Assembly (NCBI RefSeq): GCF_000698575.1 | Contig: NZ_JFHD01000011.1 | Span: forward strand, 62,001 to 126,000 | Origin: Caballeronia zhejiangensis | GTDB taxonomy: Bacteria; Pseudomonadota; Gammaproteobacteria; Burkholderiales; Burkholderiaceae | Length of the DNA: 64,000 nucleotides | Reading direction: 5' to 3' | Shown here: piece by piece, positions 46,052-56,743 of the stretch | How positions within the stretch are numbered: position 1 is the stretch's first letter | Layout: the number at the start of each line of letters is the position of its first letter | Made by a program: the position numbers and the translations under genes | Notes under the pieces: model-generated | Database searches by the model: none | Seen by the model: the letters and a program-made list of their open reading frames with translations, nothing else | What the model was told of the DNA's origin: nothing

Positions 46052-47359
46052 TCAGGCCGGCTGCTCCGGCATGGACGAGCGCGGCACCTCGCGCAGACGC
46101 GCGCTCGTCAGCGCAGACGCGCGTGCCGCGATCAGCGAGCCGAGCGTGATTTCCAGCTTCTCGTTATCCAGCGCGTTCATCAGCGCGCCGCAGTCGACCT
46201 GCGCCGCATCCAGCTTCAGTTGATATTCGAGTTCCGCGCGATCGATCACGAACTGCTCGAAGAGCATCGTCACCGTGATCTGATTCGGATTGGCGATCAG
46301 CAAATAACGCGGCATGCGCGAATCCTCCAGCCTGCCGATCCAGCCGAGCGCGTCGAGCCGCGCGATCAGCCTCGTCGACGTATCGAGATCGCAGCGCGCC
46401 AGGGTCGAAAGCTGCAAGGACGTGTAGCCGGGCTTGCCCTCGTCCCGCGCCTCGACGAGCCGCGCGAGGATCTCGAGTGCATCGAGCAGATCGCTGCCCG
46501 GAAAATCGCGCCGATGATATTGCCCCGTGCGAATCGCAGGCAGCGCGGATGTGACCATCGCGCCGATGAGCGCGAACATCCAGCACAGATACACCCACAG
46601 CAGAAAGACCGGCAGCGCCGCGAACGCGCCGTAGACGGCGGTGTAGGTCGGAATGCGCCGTACGTAATAGCCGAAGCCGCGCTTGCCGAGTTCGAACGCG
46701 ACGGCCGCGATCAGCCCGCCGACAATCGCATCGCGCCATTCGACCTTGCAGTTCGGCATATAGACGTAGATGAACGTGAAGGCGAGCGCCGTGAGCGGCA
46801 GCGAGACGCCTGTGAGCGCCCATTCGACAATCGGCGGCATTAGGTTGTGCGAGCCCGCGAACGCGACCGAATGCGCGAACACGTACGAGGAGATCGACAG
46901 GCTGCAGCCGAAGAGAATCGGCCCGAGCGTGATGATCGACCAGTAGACGAGCACGCGCTGCGCGATCGGGCGCGCCTTCTTCACGCGCCAGATCACGTTG
47001 AACGCGGACTCGACCGTCATCATCGTCATGACGGAGGTCACGAACAGAATGATCATGCCGACGGTCGTCAGCCCCTTCGCCTTCGACGCGAACTGGTTCA
47101 GATACTTGAAGATCTGATCGTTGATCTGCGGCGGCATCAGGTGCACCGCGAGGAAGTCCTGAAGCGACGCCTGGAAGGAGCCAAAGATCGGGAACGCGGT
47201 GAAGAGCGCGAACGCGACCGTGGCGAGTGGCACGAGCGACAACACGCTCGTGAACGTGAGGCTGCCCGCCACTTGCGCGACGCGGTCTTCGCCGATGCGC
47301 CGCGCGACAAAACTGGCGAGACGCCTGACCGCCGCGAGATCGATAAAAACGTGCTGCAA
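46052..47359 (-). CDS. YihY/BrkB (UPF0761) family membrane protein
   Basis: This is an inner-membrane protein of the YihY family with about six hydrophobic segments (residues about 20-270). It contains LTFTSVLSLVPLATVAFALF, WRVKKARPIAQRVLVYWSIITLGP and YGAFAALPVFLLWVYLCW (each in parts). It has a C-terminal cytoplasmic region of some 150 residues that resembles a winged helix. No ATG fits. A TTG at 47359 follows GGGAGAA by suitable spacing and gives 435 residues; a TTG at 47392 is the alternative. The function is unknown; old names such as ribonuclease BN are known to be wrong for this family. Confidence 0.85.
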   Translation of the reverse strand: MQHVFIDLAAVRRLASFVARRIGEDRVAQVAGSLTFTSVLSLVPLATVAFALFTAFPIFGSFQASLQDFLAVHLMPPQINDQIFKYLNQFASKAKGLTTVGMIILFVTSVMTMMTVESAFNVIWRVKKARPIAQRVLVYWSIITLGPILFGCSLSISSYVFAHSVAFAGSHNLMPPIVEWALTGVSLPLTALAFTFIYVYMPNCKVEWRDAIVGGLIAAVAFELGKRGFGYYVRRIPTYTAVYGAFAALPVFLLWVYLCWMFALIGAMVTSALPAIRTGQYHRRDFPGSDLLDALEILARLVEARDEGKPGYTSLQLSTLARCDLDTSTRLIARLDALGWIGRLEDSRMPRYLLIANPNQITVTMLFEQFVIDRAELEYQLKLDAAQVDCGALMNALDNEKLEITLGSLIAARASALTSARLREVPRSSMPEQPA

Positions 47360-47444
47360 ACGCGTTCTCCCGTCATGGCGTCCCGCGTGCAAAGCCGCTT
47401 CTCGCCACGAAAATCACCCAATACCTATAATAGCCGTTCACTAA

Positions 47445-48466
<1,022 letters not shown>

Positions 48467-48626
48467 AACGTTCGCTTTTTTCGCCCGCGTTCTGCCCGGA
48501 CGTGATGCTTTGTAGCATGAAACCTCACGGTGCGCGCGTGCCTATGCCATTCGGACGAGGGTCGCGCGCCGCTCGCCTGCGCGATACTGTGCACTACGCT
48601 CTACCGGATCCTTTGCCCATCTGCCC

Positions 48627-50081
48627 ATGACCGCCACTCAAGCTTTCATCGCCGCGTGCGCCGACGCTCTCGGTGCATCGCATGTCCTGACCGACGCCTT
48701 CGATACCGAGCCGTACCTCGTCGACTGGCGCAAGCGCTATCGCGGCACTGCGTGCGCCGTGCTGCTGCCCGCCGATACCGCGCAGGTCGCGGCCGTGGTC
48801 CGGATCGCTCGCGAGCATCGCGTCGCGATCGTGCCGCAGGGCGGCAACACCGGTCTCGCAGGCGGCGCAACGCCAGATTCGAGCGGGGCGCAAGCCGTCA
48901 TCAGCCTGAAGCGGCTCAATCGCGTGCGCGGCGTCGATCCGCATAACAACACGATCACCGTCGAAGCGGGCGTCGTGCTCGCCGAAATCCAGGCGCGCGC
49001 CGAAGAAGCGCAACGGCTGTTCCCGTTGAGTCTCGCCGCCGAAGGCAGCTGCACCATCGGCGGCAATCTCTCGACGAACGCGGGCGGCACCGGCGTGCTG
49101 CGCTATGGCAACACGCGCGAGCTGTGTCTCGGCCTCGAAGTCGTGACGCCGCAGGGCGAAATCTGGGACGGCCTTCGCGGGCTGCGCAAGGACAACACCG
49201 GCTACGATCTGCGCGATCTCTTCATCGGGGCGGAAGGCACGCTAGGCATCATCACGGCGGCGGTCATGAAGCTGCATCCCGCGCCGGTCGCGAAGGTCAC
49301 GGCGCTGGCCGGGCTCGCTTCGCCGCATGCCGCGCTCGACTTTCTCTCGCTGGCGCAGCATCACGCGGGCGCGCTTCTGACCGGCTTCGAGCTGATGTCC
49401 GATTTCTCGATGCGGCTCGTCGGCAAGCATTTCCCGCAACTGCGCTATCCGTTCGGCGAACCGCACGCGCAAACCGTGCTGCTCGAACTTTCCGACAGCG
49501 AGAGCGACGAGCACGCCCGCGCCCTCTTCGAGCGGCTGATGGAAGAAGCGCTCGAGAAGGGCATCGTGGAAGATGCCGTCGTCGCGGAAAACCTCGCGCA
49601 GTCGCAGGCTTTCTGGGATCTGCGCGAGCATATTCCGCTCGCGCAGGCCGAGGAAGGTCTGAACATCAAACATGACATCGCCGTGCCCATTTCGAGCATC
49701 GGGCGGTTCATCGAGGAAACCGATGCGATCATCGCGAAGACAGTGCCCGGCGTGCGCATGGTGACGTTCGGCCATCTCGGCGACGGCAACCTGCACTACA
49801 ACGTGCAGGCGCCCGAAGGCGTCGACCCAAAGCGCTTCCTCGGCGAATTCCAGACGCCGATCAACGCGCTCGTGTATGACCAGGTGCACCGGCACCGCGG
49901 CAGCATCAGCGCGGAGCACGGCATCGGCCAGTTGAAGGTGGATGAAGCGATGCACTACAAGTCGCCGGTCGAAGTCCGTCTCATGCAGACGATCAAGGCC
50001 GCGCTCGATCCGGACAACCTGATGAATCCCGGCAAGGTCGTGCGCTGGAACGCGACGCTCGCGAAGGAGAACATCGCATGA
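48627..50081 (+). CDS. FAD-linked 2-hydroxyacid dehydrogenase (D2HGDH/GlcD type)
   Basis: This 484-residue flavoprotein has a PCMH-type FAD domain (about 35-215; VPQGGNTGLAGGA, then GGNLSTNAGGTGVLRYGNTRELCLGLE in parts) and a C-terminal FAD-oxidase domain ending near NLMNPGKVV. The metal- and substrate-binding histidines are in FGHLGDGNLHYNV, and EHGIGQLK follows. The sequence fits D-2-hydroxyglutarate or D-lactate dehydrogenases better than the glycolate oxidase subunits. The next gene starts within its stop codon (ATGA). Confidence 0.9.
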   Translation: MTATQAFIAACADALGASHVLTDAFDTEPYLVDWRKRYRGTACAVLLPADTAQVAAVVRIAREHRVAIVPQGGNTGLAGGATPDSSGAQAVISLKRLNRVRGVDPHNNTITVEAGVVLAEIQARAEEAQRLFPLSLAAEGSCTIGGNLSTNAGGTGVLRYGNTRELCLGLEVVTPQGEIWDGLRGLRKDNTGYDLRDLFIGAEGTLGIITAAVMKLHPAPVAKVTALAGLASPHAALDFLSLAQHHAGALLTGFELMSDFSMRLVGKHFPQLRYPFGEPHAQTVLLELSDSESDEHARALFERLMEEALEKGIVEDAVVAENLAQSQAFWDLREHIPLAQAEEGLNIKHDIAVPISSIGRFIEETDAIIAKTVPGVRMVTFGHLGDGNLHYNVQAPEGVDPKRFLGEFQTPINALVYDQVHRHRGSISAEHGIGQLKVDEAMHYKSPVEVRLMQTIKAALDPDNLMNPGKVVRWNATLAKENIA

Positions 50082-50881
50082 AGATTCGCGTGCTGTCGGA
50101 CCTGCATCTCGAATGCGACGAGCCGCTGGCGATTCCGTATGCAGAGGCCGATCTCGTCGTGCTGGCTGGCGACATTCACAACCACGCCGAAGGTTTGCGC
50201 TGGGCCGCGGAAAATTTCGATTCCGACGTGCCCGTCGTCTACGTGCCCGGCAATCACGAATACTACGACGCCGAGTTCGGCGCGATGGAAGCGGCAATGC
50301 AGGACGCCGCGCGCAGCGTCGACAACGTGCACTATCTGAACAACGCGTCGCTGGTGGATCGGCGCGGCGCGTGGCGCGTGCTTGGCACGACGCTGTGGAC
50401 CGACTTCGCGCTGTTCGGCTCCGGCGATGCGCAAATCGAAAACGCCAAGGCCGCGTGCACGAAAGTGATGCTCGACTATAAGGGCCTCATTCAACTCGCG
50501 TGGCCCGAGCCGGACGGCGAACCGCGCGAATTCGCACCGGACGATTCCCTCGCGCTGCACGAACAGTCGCGCGCATGGCTCGAGAGCGAACTCGCGAAGC
50601 CGTTCGCAGGGCAAACGATCGTCGTCACGCACCACGCGCCGATGCGCCAGAGCCTCGCGCCGCGTTACGCGGAAGATCTCGTGTCCGCGGGCTTCGTTAA
50701 TCATCTGCCGTCGCTCGCGCGCGCGCCCGCGTCGTTGTGGATTCACGGCCACACGCATACATCGTTCGATTACGAAGTGGACGGCACGCGCGTCGTGTGC
50801 AATCCGCGCGGCTACTTCAGCCGCCGCGAGCAACGGTGGGAGAATCCGGATTTCGCGTGGGACAAGGTCGTCGAAATTTGA
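50078..50881 (+). CDS. Metallophosphoesterase
   Basis: This 267-residue calcineurin-like phosphoesterase has all five metal-site motifs: SDLHLE (D-x-H), GDIHN, GNHEYY, THHAP and HGHTH. It is expected to hydrolyse a phosphomonoester or phosphodiester in the cytoplasm. The start overlaps the preceding dehydrogenase gene by four bases. The substrate is unknown. Confidence 0.93.
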   Translation: MKIRVLSDLHLECDEPLAIPYAEADLVVLAGDIHNHAEGLRWAAENFDSDVPVVYVPGNHEYYDAEFGAMEAAMQDAARSVDNVHYLNNASLVDRRGAWRVLGTTLWTDFALFGSGDAQIENAKAACTKVMLDYKGLIQLAWPEPDGEPREFAPDDSLALHEQSRAWLESELAKPFAGQTIVVTHHAPMRQSLAPRYAEDLVSAGFVNHLPSLARAPASLWIHGHTHTSFDYEVDGTRVVCNPRGYFSRREQRWENPDFAWDKVVEI

Positions 50882-50909
50882 AACGTCGCGGACTTTGCGG
50901 AGGAACGCC

Positions 50910-51620
50910 ATGTGCGGCCGAATCAGCCAGTACCGACTGCCGATGCATTACGCGCAGCGTCTGCATTTGAGAAATCCGTTCGTGCTGGTCGATGCCGCCG
51001 ACAGGCGTCCCGGCTATAACCTGTCGCCCGGCACGCATCCGCTCGCCGTCTATCCCGACGAAACCATCCGCGCGGTGCATTGGGGCTATTGCCCGCCGTG
51101 GGCGATTCAGAAGAAGCTGCCGCAGACCATCAACGCGCGCGTCGAGACGGCGGCGACGAGCGCGTATTTCAAGCATTTATGGAAGAAGGCGCGCATTCTC
51201 GTGCCGGCCGATGGCTGGTTCGAATGGCGTATCGAGCCACGCCCGGGAGACCCCGCCGCGAAGCCTTTCAAGCAGCCCTACTTCATTCAGCGCGCGGACG
51301 GCGAGCCGATGTACCTCGCCGCGCTGACGAGCATCATGCGCGACGACGACGCTGCCGCGCCCGGCGCGGGCTTCGTCATCGTGACGGCGGCGGCGGACGA
51401 AGGACTCGTCGACGTGCATGACCGGCGTCCGCTCGTGTTCGCGCCGGCAAACGCGCGCCGCTGGCTCGATCCGGACGCGTCGCCCGACGATCTCGCGGCG
51501 CTCGTCGAGTCGGACGGCGTGCCGGCGTCGCACTTCGTCTGGCACCGCGTATCGGCCGATGTGAATCGCGCGACCAATGATGAGCCGCGACTCATCGAGC
51601 CGCTCGAAGCCTCGCTGTGA
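50910..51620 (+). CDS. SRAP/HMCES-type SOS response-associated peptidase (YedK family)
   Basis: This 236-residue protein is of the family that crosslinks to abasic sites in single-stranded DNA. The start MCGRISQY exposes the catalytic Cys2 once Met is removed. NARVET supplies the conserved Asn, GWFEW the Glu, and VHDRRPLVF the His. The ATG at 50910 is fixed by this Cys2 and by GGAGG 7 bases upstream. It follows the phosphoesterase gene by 28 bases. Confidence 0.94.
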   Translation: MCGRISQYRLPMHYAQRLHLRNPFVLVDAADRRPGYNLSPGTHPLAVYPDETIRAVHWGYCPPWAIQKKLPQTINARVETAATSAYFKHLWKKARILVPADGWFEWRIEPRPGDPAAKPFKQPYFIQRADGEPMYLAALTSIMRDDDAAAPGAGFVIVTAAADEGLVDVHDRRPLVFAPANARRWLDPDASPDDLAALVESDGVPASHFVWHRVSADVNRATNDEPRLIEPLEASL

Positions 51621-51638
51621 AGGCTGTGTGAAGTTCGT

Positions 51639-51797
51639 TTAGCGCCGCGGCCGATCGTCGTCGATACGGATCGGCACCAGGCGCCGCTTCGCCTCGCGCT
51701 CCGACTGCGCGCGCATGGCGTTGAACAGATCGCGCGACGCCGGAACGGCGAGCAGGACGAGAAGCGCGGCGAGTGCGAGCAAAAGGGGCGTACTCAT
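51639..51797 (-). CDS. 52-residue single-helix membrane protein (small ORF)
   Basis: The minus-strand frame from ATG at 51797 to TAA at 51639 encodes a hydrophobic helix (STPLLLALAALLVLLAVPA) and a short charged tail (SREREAKRR-like, then IRIDDDRPRR). It would be a bitopic inner-membrane protein. The purine-rich GGGATAAG, about 8-9 bases upstream, could act as ribosome binding site. The hydrophobic-then-charged pattern and its fit between a convergent gene end and a LysR gene support it, but no homologue is recognised. Confidence 0.5.
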   Translation of the reverse strand: MSTPLLLALAALLVLLAVPASRDLFNAMRAQSEREAKRRLVPIRIDDDRPRR

Positions 51798-51921
51798 GTG
51801 ACTTATCCCGGTCAAAGATGCGTGAGAACCAGTGCAGAAAGTATCAAGCTGCGGACAAATCGTGAGTAAGCAAGTGTTGCGCCGCGGCTTTTTTCGTAAC
51901 TGAACGCAGCTTCATCCGTGT

Positions 51922-52860
51922 TCAGGCGACGACGAATCCCTTGAGCGATTCCGCGTCGGCCGCGAGCGTGTCGGGCAGCGCCTCGCGCAGGAACTCGACC
52001 CACGTGCGGATCTTGGCATCGAGATACTGCCGCGACGGATAGAGCGCGTACACGTTCAACTCCTGCATCGTGTATTGCGGCAGCACGCGCACGAGCGTGC
52101 CCGCGCGCAAGCCCGGCAGCGCGGACGACGTCGGCAGCACGCCAATGCCCATGCTTTCGCGGATCGCGGCGACCATCGCCTCGGCGACGTTGACCGTGAA
52201 CGTGGACGGCCCGAGACTCACCGTCTCCTGACCGTTCGGGCCGTCGAAAACCCAGCGGTCGGCCGGAAACACCGGCGTCATCAGATGCAGGCAGGTATGG
52301 CGCACGAGATCGGAGAGCACGTGCGGCGCGCCGTTCTTCTCGATGTACGCCGGCGACGCGCACGCGATGCTGTACACCGAGCCGAGACGCGCCGACACGA
52401 GACCCGAATCCGGCAGATCGGAAGCGAGCACGATCGACACGTCGTAGCCTTCGTCGAGCAGATCGGGCACGCGCTGCGCGAGCGTCAGATCGACCTGCAC
52501 CGAAGGATGCCGCTGCTGATAGCGCGAGATCATCGGCACGACGTAGTGCTGGCCGAAGCTCGTCATCGAATGGACCTTGAGCTTGCCGGACGGACGCGCG
52601 TGCGCATCGCCGGCCTCGGCTTCCGCCTGATCGACATAGGCGAGGATTTGCTCGCAGCGTTGCAGATAGCGCTCGCCCGCTTCGGTGAGCGCGATGCGCC
52701 GCGTCGTCCGGTTCAGCAAGCGCGCGCGCAAGTGCGCCTCGAGGTCGGATACGGCGCGCGATGCGTAAGCCGTCGTCGTGTTCAGATGCTGCGCGGCCGC
52801 GGTGAAGCTGCCCGCTTCCACGACCCGCACAAATACGCGCATGTTCTGGAGCGTGTCCAT
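51922..52860 (-). CDS. LysR-family regulator of the divergent efflux operon
   Basis: This 312-residue LysR regulator has the helix-turn-helix segment SFTAAAQHLNTTTAYASRAVSDLEAHL and the RTTRRIALTEAG continuation, plus a standard effector domain. It is divergent from the OMF-FUSC-DUF1656-HlyD efflux operon, the arrangement known for AaeR and the aromatic-acid efflux genes aaeXAB. It probably senses an aromatic acid and controls the operon through the palindrome at 52899-52916. Confidence 0.92.
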   Translation of the reverse strand: MDTLQNMRVFVRVVEAGSFTAAAQHLNTTTAYASRAVSDLEAHLRARLLNRTTRRIALTEAGERYLQRCEQILAYVDQAEAEAGDAHARPSGKLKVHSMTSFGQHYVVPMISRYQQRHPSVQVDLTLAQRVPDLLDEGYDVSIVLASDLPDSGLVSARLGSVYSIACASPAYIEKNGAPHVLSDLVRHTCLHLMTPVFPADRWVFDGPNGQETVSLGPSTFTVNVAEAMVAAIRESMGIGVLPTSSALPGLRAGTLVRVLPQYTMQELNVYALYPSRQYLDAKIRTWVEFLREALPDTLAADAESLKGFVVA

Positions 52861-52898
52861 GCCGCTAATTCCGTCTTAAAAATCGTTCGTGACTCGGA

Positions 52899-52916
52899 TT
52901 GTTACACGCGTAACAA
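52899..52916. promoter_or_regulatory. Palindrome TTGTTAC-ACGC-GTAACAA (LysR site candidate)
   Basis: Perfect 7-base arms surround a 4-base spacer, 39 bases upstream of the LysR start and 112 bases upstream of the efflux operon start. The layout is that of a LysR recognition site that serves both divergent promoters. A -10-like TATAAT for the efflux operon lies at 52986-52991. Confidence 0.65.
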
Positions 52917-53027
52917 CAACGATTATCACATCCCTCGTAAAAATGCTTTGCATCCTTACGGGTTATTCGACAATCTGCGCAAAAATATAATCACTTCTTG
53001 GCATCAAATTCATTTTAGGAGTGAATC

Positions 53028-54539
53028 GTGCGGGGACGACTGTCCAGAAGCGCTGCAGGCGCGGCCGTTCTTGCAGCACTATTAACAATCGGTGGATGCG
53101 CAAGCAGGGGCAAAATCGCGCCGCAGGATTCCCTCACGGACGCGGCGACGCTCGATGCCGGCAGCGCCATTCGCGCCGCCAACGCAGACGCCCAATGGCC
53201 CGCCGAGCAATGGTGGCGCGCCTATCGCGACCCGCAACTCGACGCGTGGATCGCACGCGCGACCGCCGGCAGCCCCACGCTCGCGATGGCCGCGGCGCGC
53301 GTGCGCGAAGCGCAGCAACAGGCGGGCGTCGCGCACTCCGAGTTGCTGCCGCACGTCGACGGCTCGATGAGCATCGCTCGCAAGAACTGGCCCAACAACG
53401 ATTTCTACGGCCCGGGCACGTACGCCGACACGACCACCTGGGACAACACCGCGGGCCTGTCGCTGTCGTACAACCTCGATCTCTGGCATCGCGACGACAA
53501 CAACGCCGAGCGCGCGCTGGACGTCGCACACGTTCGGGCCGCCGATGCCCGCGCCGCGCAACTCGAACTAGAAACGAACGTCGTGCGCGCGTATATCGGC
53601 TTTTCGCAGTCGTTCGCGCTGCTCGATATCGCGGAGCAGACGCTCGCGCAGCAGGAGCGCATCGCGGATCTCGCGCGGCGACGTTTGAAAGGCGGGCTCG
53701 GCACGCAGCTCGAAGTCAGCCAGGCCGAAGCGCCCTTGCCCGAGTACGAACGTCAGGTCGATGTCTACAAGGAAGAGATCCAACTGGCGCGCAACCAGTT
53801 GGCGGCGCTCGCCGGCGACGGCCCCGGCGCGGGCGAAGCGCTCACGCGTCCCGACCTGTCGCTCGCCACGCCGCTCCCCCTGCCCTCCGCGCTGCCGGCG
53901 GAACTCGTCGGACATCGGCCGGATATCGTCGCGGCGCGCTGGATGGTGGCCGCGCAAGCGCGTGGCATCGATGTCGCGAAGGCCGGGTTCTATCCGAACA
54001 TCAATCTCGCTGCGTCGCTGACGCAGGCGTTCGCGGGCGGCGCGCTGCTCTCGTTCCTGACGCGCGACGCATCGGGCTACAGCTTCGGCCCCGCGATCTC
54101 GCTGCCGATCTTCGAAGGCGGACGCCTGCGCGCGCAGCTCGGCGCGGCATCGGCGCAATACGATCAGGCCGTCGATCATTACAACGCGACGCTCGTCGCC
54201 GCGCTCAAGGACATCGCCGATCAGGTCGTGCGCGTGCATTCGCTCGATACGCAGCTCGAAGCGTCGGGCCGCTCCGTCGCCGCCGCGCGCAAGAACTACG
54301 ATCTCGCGAACGAAGGCTACAAGCGCGGCCTCACCGATTATCTGAACGTGCTGATCGCGCAGACGCAATTGCTCAAGGCGCAGGACGGCGAGGCGCGCGT
54401 GCGCGCGCAACGCCTCGCGTCCTACGCGACGTTGACGTCGGCGCTCGGCGGCGGCATCGACGATCCGTCGAACGGGCCGCAGCAGACCGCGCTCGCGCCG
54501 TCGAAGCATATCGGGCCGTTCAGCAAGGCACGGGATTGA
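53028..54539 (+). CDS. RND-type outer-membrane efflux lipoprotein (NodT family)
   Basis: This 503-residue outer-membrane channel lipoprotein, TolC-like, has signal peptide TIGGC with lipidated Cys24. It contains the repeated helical-barrel segments (AAARVREAQQQAGVAHSELLP, then the related second half ending LANEGYKRGLTDYLNVLIAQT, in parts). GHRPDIVAARW is typical of NodT-type proteins. The start is GTG at 53028, set by AGGAG 8 bases upstream. It is the first gene of the efflux operon, 2 bases before FUSC. Confidence 0.93.
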   Translation: MRGRLSRSAAGAAVLAALLTIGGCASRGKIAPQDSLTDAATLDAGSAIRAANADAQWPAEQWWRAYRDPQLDAWIARATAGSPTLAMAAARVREAQQQAGVAHSELLPHVDGSMSIARKNWPNNDFYGPGTYADTTTWDNTAGLSLSYNLDLWHRDDNNAERALDVAHVRAADARAAQLELETNVVRAYIGFSQSFALLDIAEQTLAQQERIADLARRRLKGGLGTQLEVSQAEAPLPEYERQVDVYKEEIQLARNQLAALAGDGPGAGEALTRPDLSLATPLPLPSALPAELVGHRPDIVAARWMVAAQARGIDVAKAGFYPNINLAASLTQAFAGGALLSFLTRDASGYSFGPAISLPIFEGGRLRAQLGAASAQYDQAVDHYNATLVAALKDIADQVVRVHSLDTQLEASGRSVAAARKNYDLANEGYKRGLTDYLNVLIAQTQLLKAQDGEARVRAQRLASYATLTSALGGGIDDPSNGPQQTALAPSKHIGPFSKARD

Positions 54540-54541
54540 GC

Positions 54542-56743
54542 ATGTCGACGCCCGCTTCTCTCATCGGACGACAGCCGCTCAAGGAGGTCGTGCTCGACTG
54601 GGCGCGCACCGACGGCCTCGCGTGGATCTACATCTTCAAGGCGGTGCTCGCGGCGCTGCTGTCGCTGTGGATCGCGATGCGCCTCGACATGGCGCAGCCG
54701 CGCACCGCGATGACCACCGTGTTCGTCGTGATGCAGCCGCAAAGCGGCATGGTGCTCGCAAAGAGCTTCTATCGTTTCTGCGGAACGATGGTCGGTCTCG
54801 TCGTGATGATGATCTTCATCAGCCTGTTCTCTCAGCAGCCGGTGCTGTTCCTCTCGGCGACGGCGCTGTGGGTCGGCGTCTGCACGGCGGGCGCGGCGCG
54901 CAATCGCAACTTCCGCTCGTACGGCTTCGTGCTCGCCGGTTACACGGCCGCGCTGATCGGCATTCCGGCGGCGCAGCATCCGGAGGCCGCGTATCTGTCG
55001 GCGCTCACGCGCGTCGGCGAAGTGACGCTCGGCATCGTGTGTTCCGGCGCGGTGAGCGCGCTCGTCTTTCCGCAGCACGCGGGCGAGCAGGTTCGCACGA
55101 CGGTGCGCCGCCGCTTCGCGCAGTTCGTCGATTACGTGTGCCGCGCGCTGTCGGGCAACATGGAACGCGCGCAGATCGAGCGAACCAATCTCGCGTTCGT
55201 GTCGGATATCGTCGGCTTCGAGGCCGCGCGCAGCGTCGCCGTGTTCGAGAATCCCGAATCGCGGATGCGCGGCGGGCGGCTCGCACGTCTCAACAGCGAG
55301 TTCATGAGCGCGTCGACGCGCTTTCACGCGCTGCATCAGTTGATGAACCGGCTGCGCGAGAACGCATCGGCGACGACGATCGCCGCGCTGGAGCCATTCT
55401 TTCGCGAAGTGCCGCCGCTCTTCTCGGTATCGGGCGAACCGGTGAAAAACGCCGCCGATGCCGCGCACGCCGCCGCGCAACTGCGCGACTACAAGGCCGC
55501 ACTGCCCCGGCGCGTGCGCGCGACGCGTGCCGCGCTCGAAGCGGATCCGGACTTCGCGCAACTGGAGTTCGATACCGCGACGGAACTGCTGTATCGCTTC
55601 GTCGACGACATGCTCGCCTATGCCGAAACGTATGCGTCGCTGAGCTCGCCGTCGCACGAACGCGAGCGCTGGATCGCGCGCTACGTGCCGAAGACGAACC
55701 TGCTCGCCGCGGCGATTTCGGGCCTGCGCGGCGCGATCGTGATGTTCGTCCTGTCCGCGTTCTGGATCGCGACGGCGTGGCCGAGCGGCGGCACGATGGT
55801 GCTCAACGCGGCGGCCGTGTGCGCGCTCGCGTCGTCGTCGCCGCGTCCGACGCTCATGTCCGCGCAAATGGCGCTCGGCACGATGCTCGCGGCCGTCGCC
55901 GGGATGATCGTCGTGTTCGGCGTGTTTCCGCATATCGAGGGCTTCGCGATGATGTGCGCCGCGCTCGCGCCCGCGCTTTTGCTCGGCGCGTATCTGAGCA
56001 CGCGGCGCGCGCTCGCCGGCGTGGGCATCGGCTATTGCATCTTCTTCTGCTTTCTCGCGGGGCCGGACAATCTCGTGCACTACGATCCGACCAGCTACAT
56101 GAACGATGCCCTCGCGCTCGTGCTGTCGATGATCGTCGCGGCGGTCGCCTTCGCCGTCCTGCTGCCGACCGATGCGCCGTGGCTGCGGCGTCTCCTGCTC
56201 AGCGATCTGCGGCGCGAAGTCGTGAGCGCGCGCCATGGGCGTCTCACGCGTCTCACGACGCACTTCGAAAGCCGCACGCGCGATCTGCTCGCGCAAATCA
56301 ACGCGCTCGCGACCGGACGTCCCGACTTGCAGCGCGATGCGTTGCAATGGCTCTTCGCCGTGCTCGAATTCGGCAACGCGGTGATCGATCTGCGACGCGA
56401 GATCGCAGGGCTGTCGAACGCGCCGCAGTACGCGGCGTCGATGCCGTGGCGCCGCTCGATCGACGCGACGCTCGACGCCATCGCGCGCCTTTTCGATCGC
56501 CCGAATGCGCAGCGCTTCGACGCCACGCTCGCCGCGACCGAACGCGCGATCGACGATACGCGGGATGTGCTCGCGCGGTTCGATCTGCCGCGCGAGGAAA
56601 AGCATCGGCTGCAGCGCATCGCCAGTCATCTTCATTTTGTCCGGACCGCGCTGCTCGATCACGAATCGCCGTTCGCGCCCTTCGTGCACGGTGCGCCGGT
56701 TCGGAAACACACGCCAGAAGGAGCGGACCATGTTCCCGCGTAA
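54542..56743 (+). CDS. FUSC-family inner-membrane efflux transporter
   Basis: This 733-residue aromatic-acid exporter family protein (AaeB-like) has two clusters of hydrophobic helices (about 25-180 and 390-560), each followed by a cytoplasmic domain. MTTVFVVMQPQSGMVLAKSFYRFCGT near residue 60 is typical. It works with the periplasmic adaptor and the small DUF1656 protein encoded downstream. The ATG lies 2 bases after the stop of the outer-membrane gene; its 3' end overlaps the DUF1656 gene by 14 bases. Confidence 0.93.
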   Translation: MSTPASLIGRQPLKEVVLDWARTDGLAWIYIFKAVLAALLSLWIAMRLDMAQPRTAMTTVFVVMQPQSGMVLAKSFYRFCGTMVGLVVMMIFISLFSQQPVLFLSATALWVGVCTAGAARNRNFRSYGFVLAGYTAALIGIPAAQHPEAAYLSALTRVGEVTLGIVCSGAVSALVFPQHAGEQVRTTVRRRFAQFVDYVCRALSGNMERAQIERTNLAFVSDIVGFEAARSVAVFENPESRMRGGRLARLNSEFMSASTRFHALHQLMNRLRENASATTIAALEPFFREVPPLFSVSGEPVKNAADAAHAAAQLRDYKAALPRRVRATRAALEADPDFAQLEFDTATELLYRFVDDMLAYAETYASLSSPSHERERWIARYVPKTNLLAAAISGLRGAIVMFVLSAFWIATAWPSGGTMVLNAAAVCALASSSPRPTLMSAQMALGTMLAAVAGMIVVFGVFPHIEGFAMMCAALAPALLLGAYLSTRRALAGVGIGYCIFFCFLAGPDNLVHYDPTSYMNDALALVLSMIVAAVAFAVLLPTDAPWLRRLLLSDLRREVVSARHGRLTRLTTHFESRTRDLLAQINALATGRPDLQRDALQWLFAVLEFGNAVIDLRREIAGLSNAPQYAASMPWRRSIDATLDAIARLFDRPNAQRFDATLAATERAIDDTRDVLARFDLPREEKHRLQRIASHLHFVRTALLDHESPFAPFVHGAPVRKHTPEGADHVPA

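Noticed and set aside
53021..54541. Long plus-strand frame upstream of the FUSC start, giving a 1240-residue reading
   Set aside because: The first 507 codons are Arg-rich out-of-frame translation of the outer-membrane efflux gene; the real FUSC start is the ATG at 54542.
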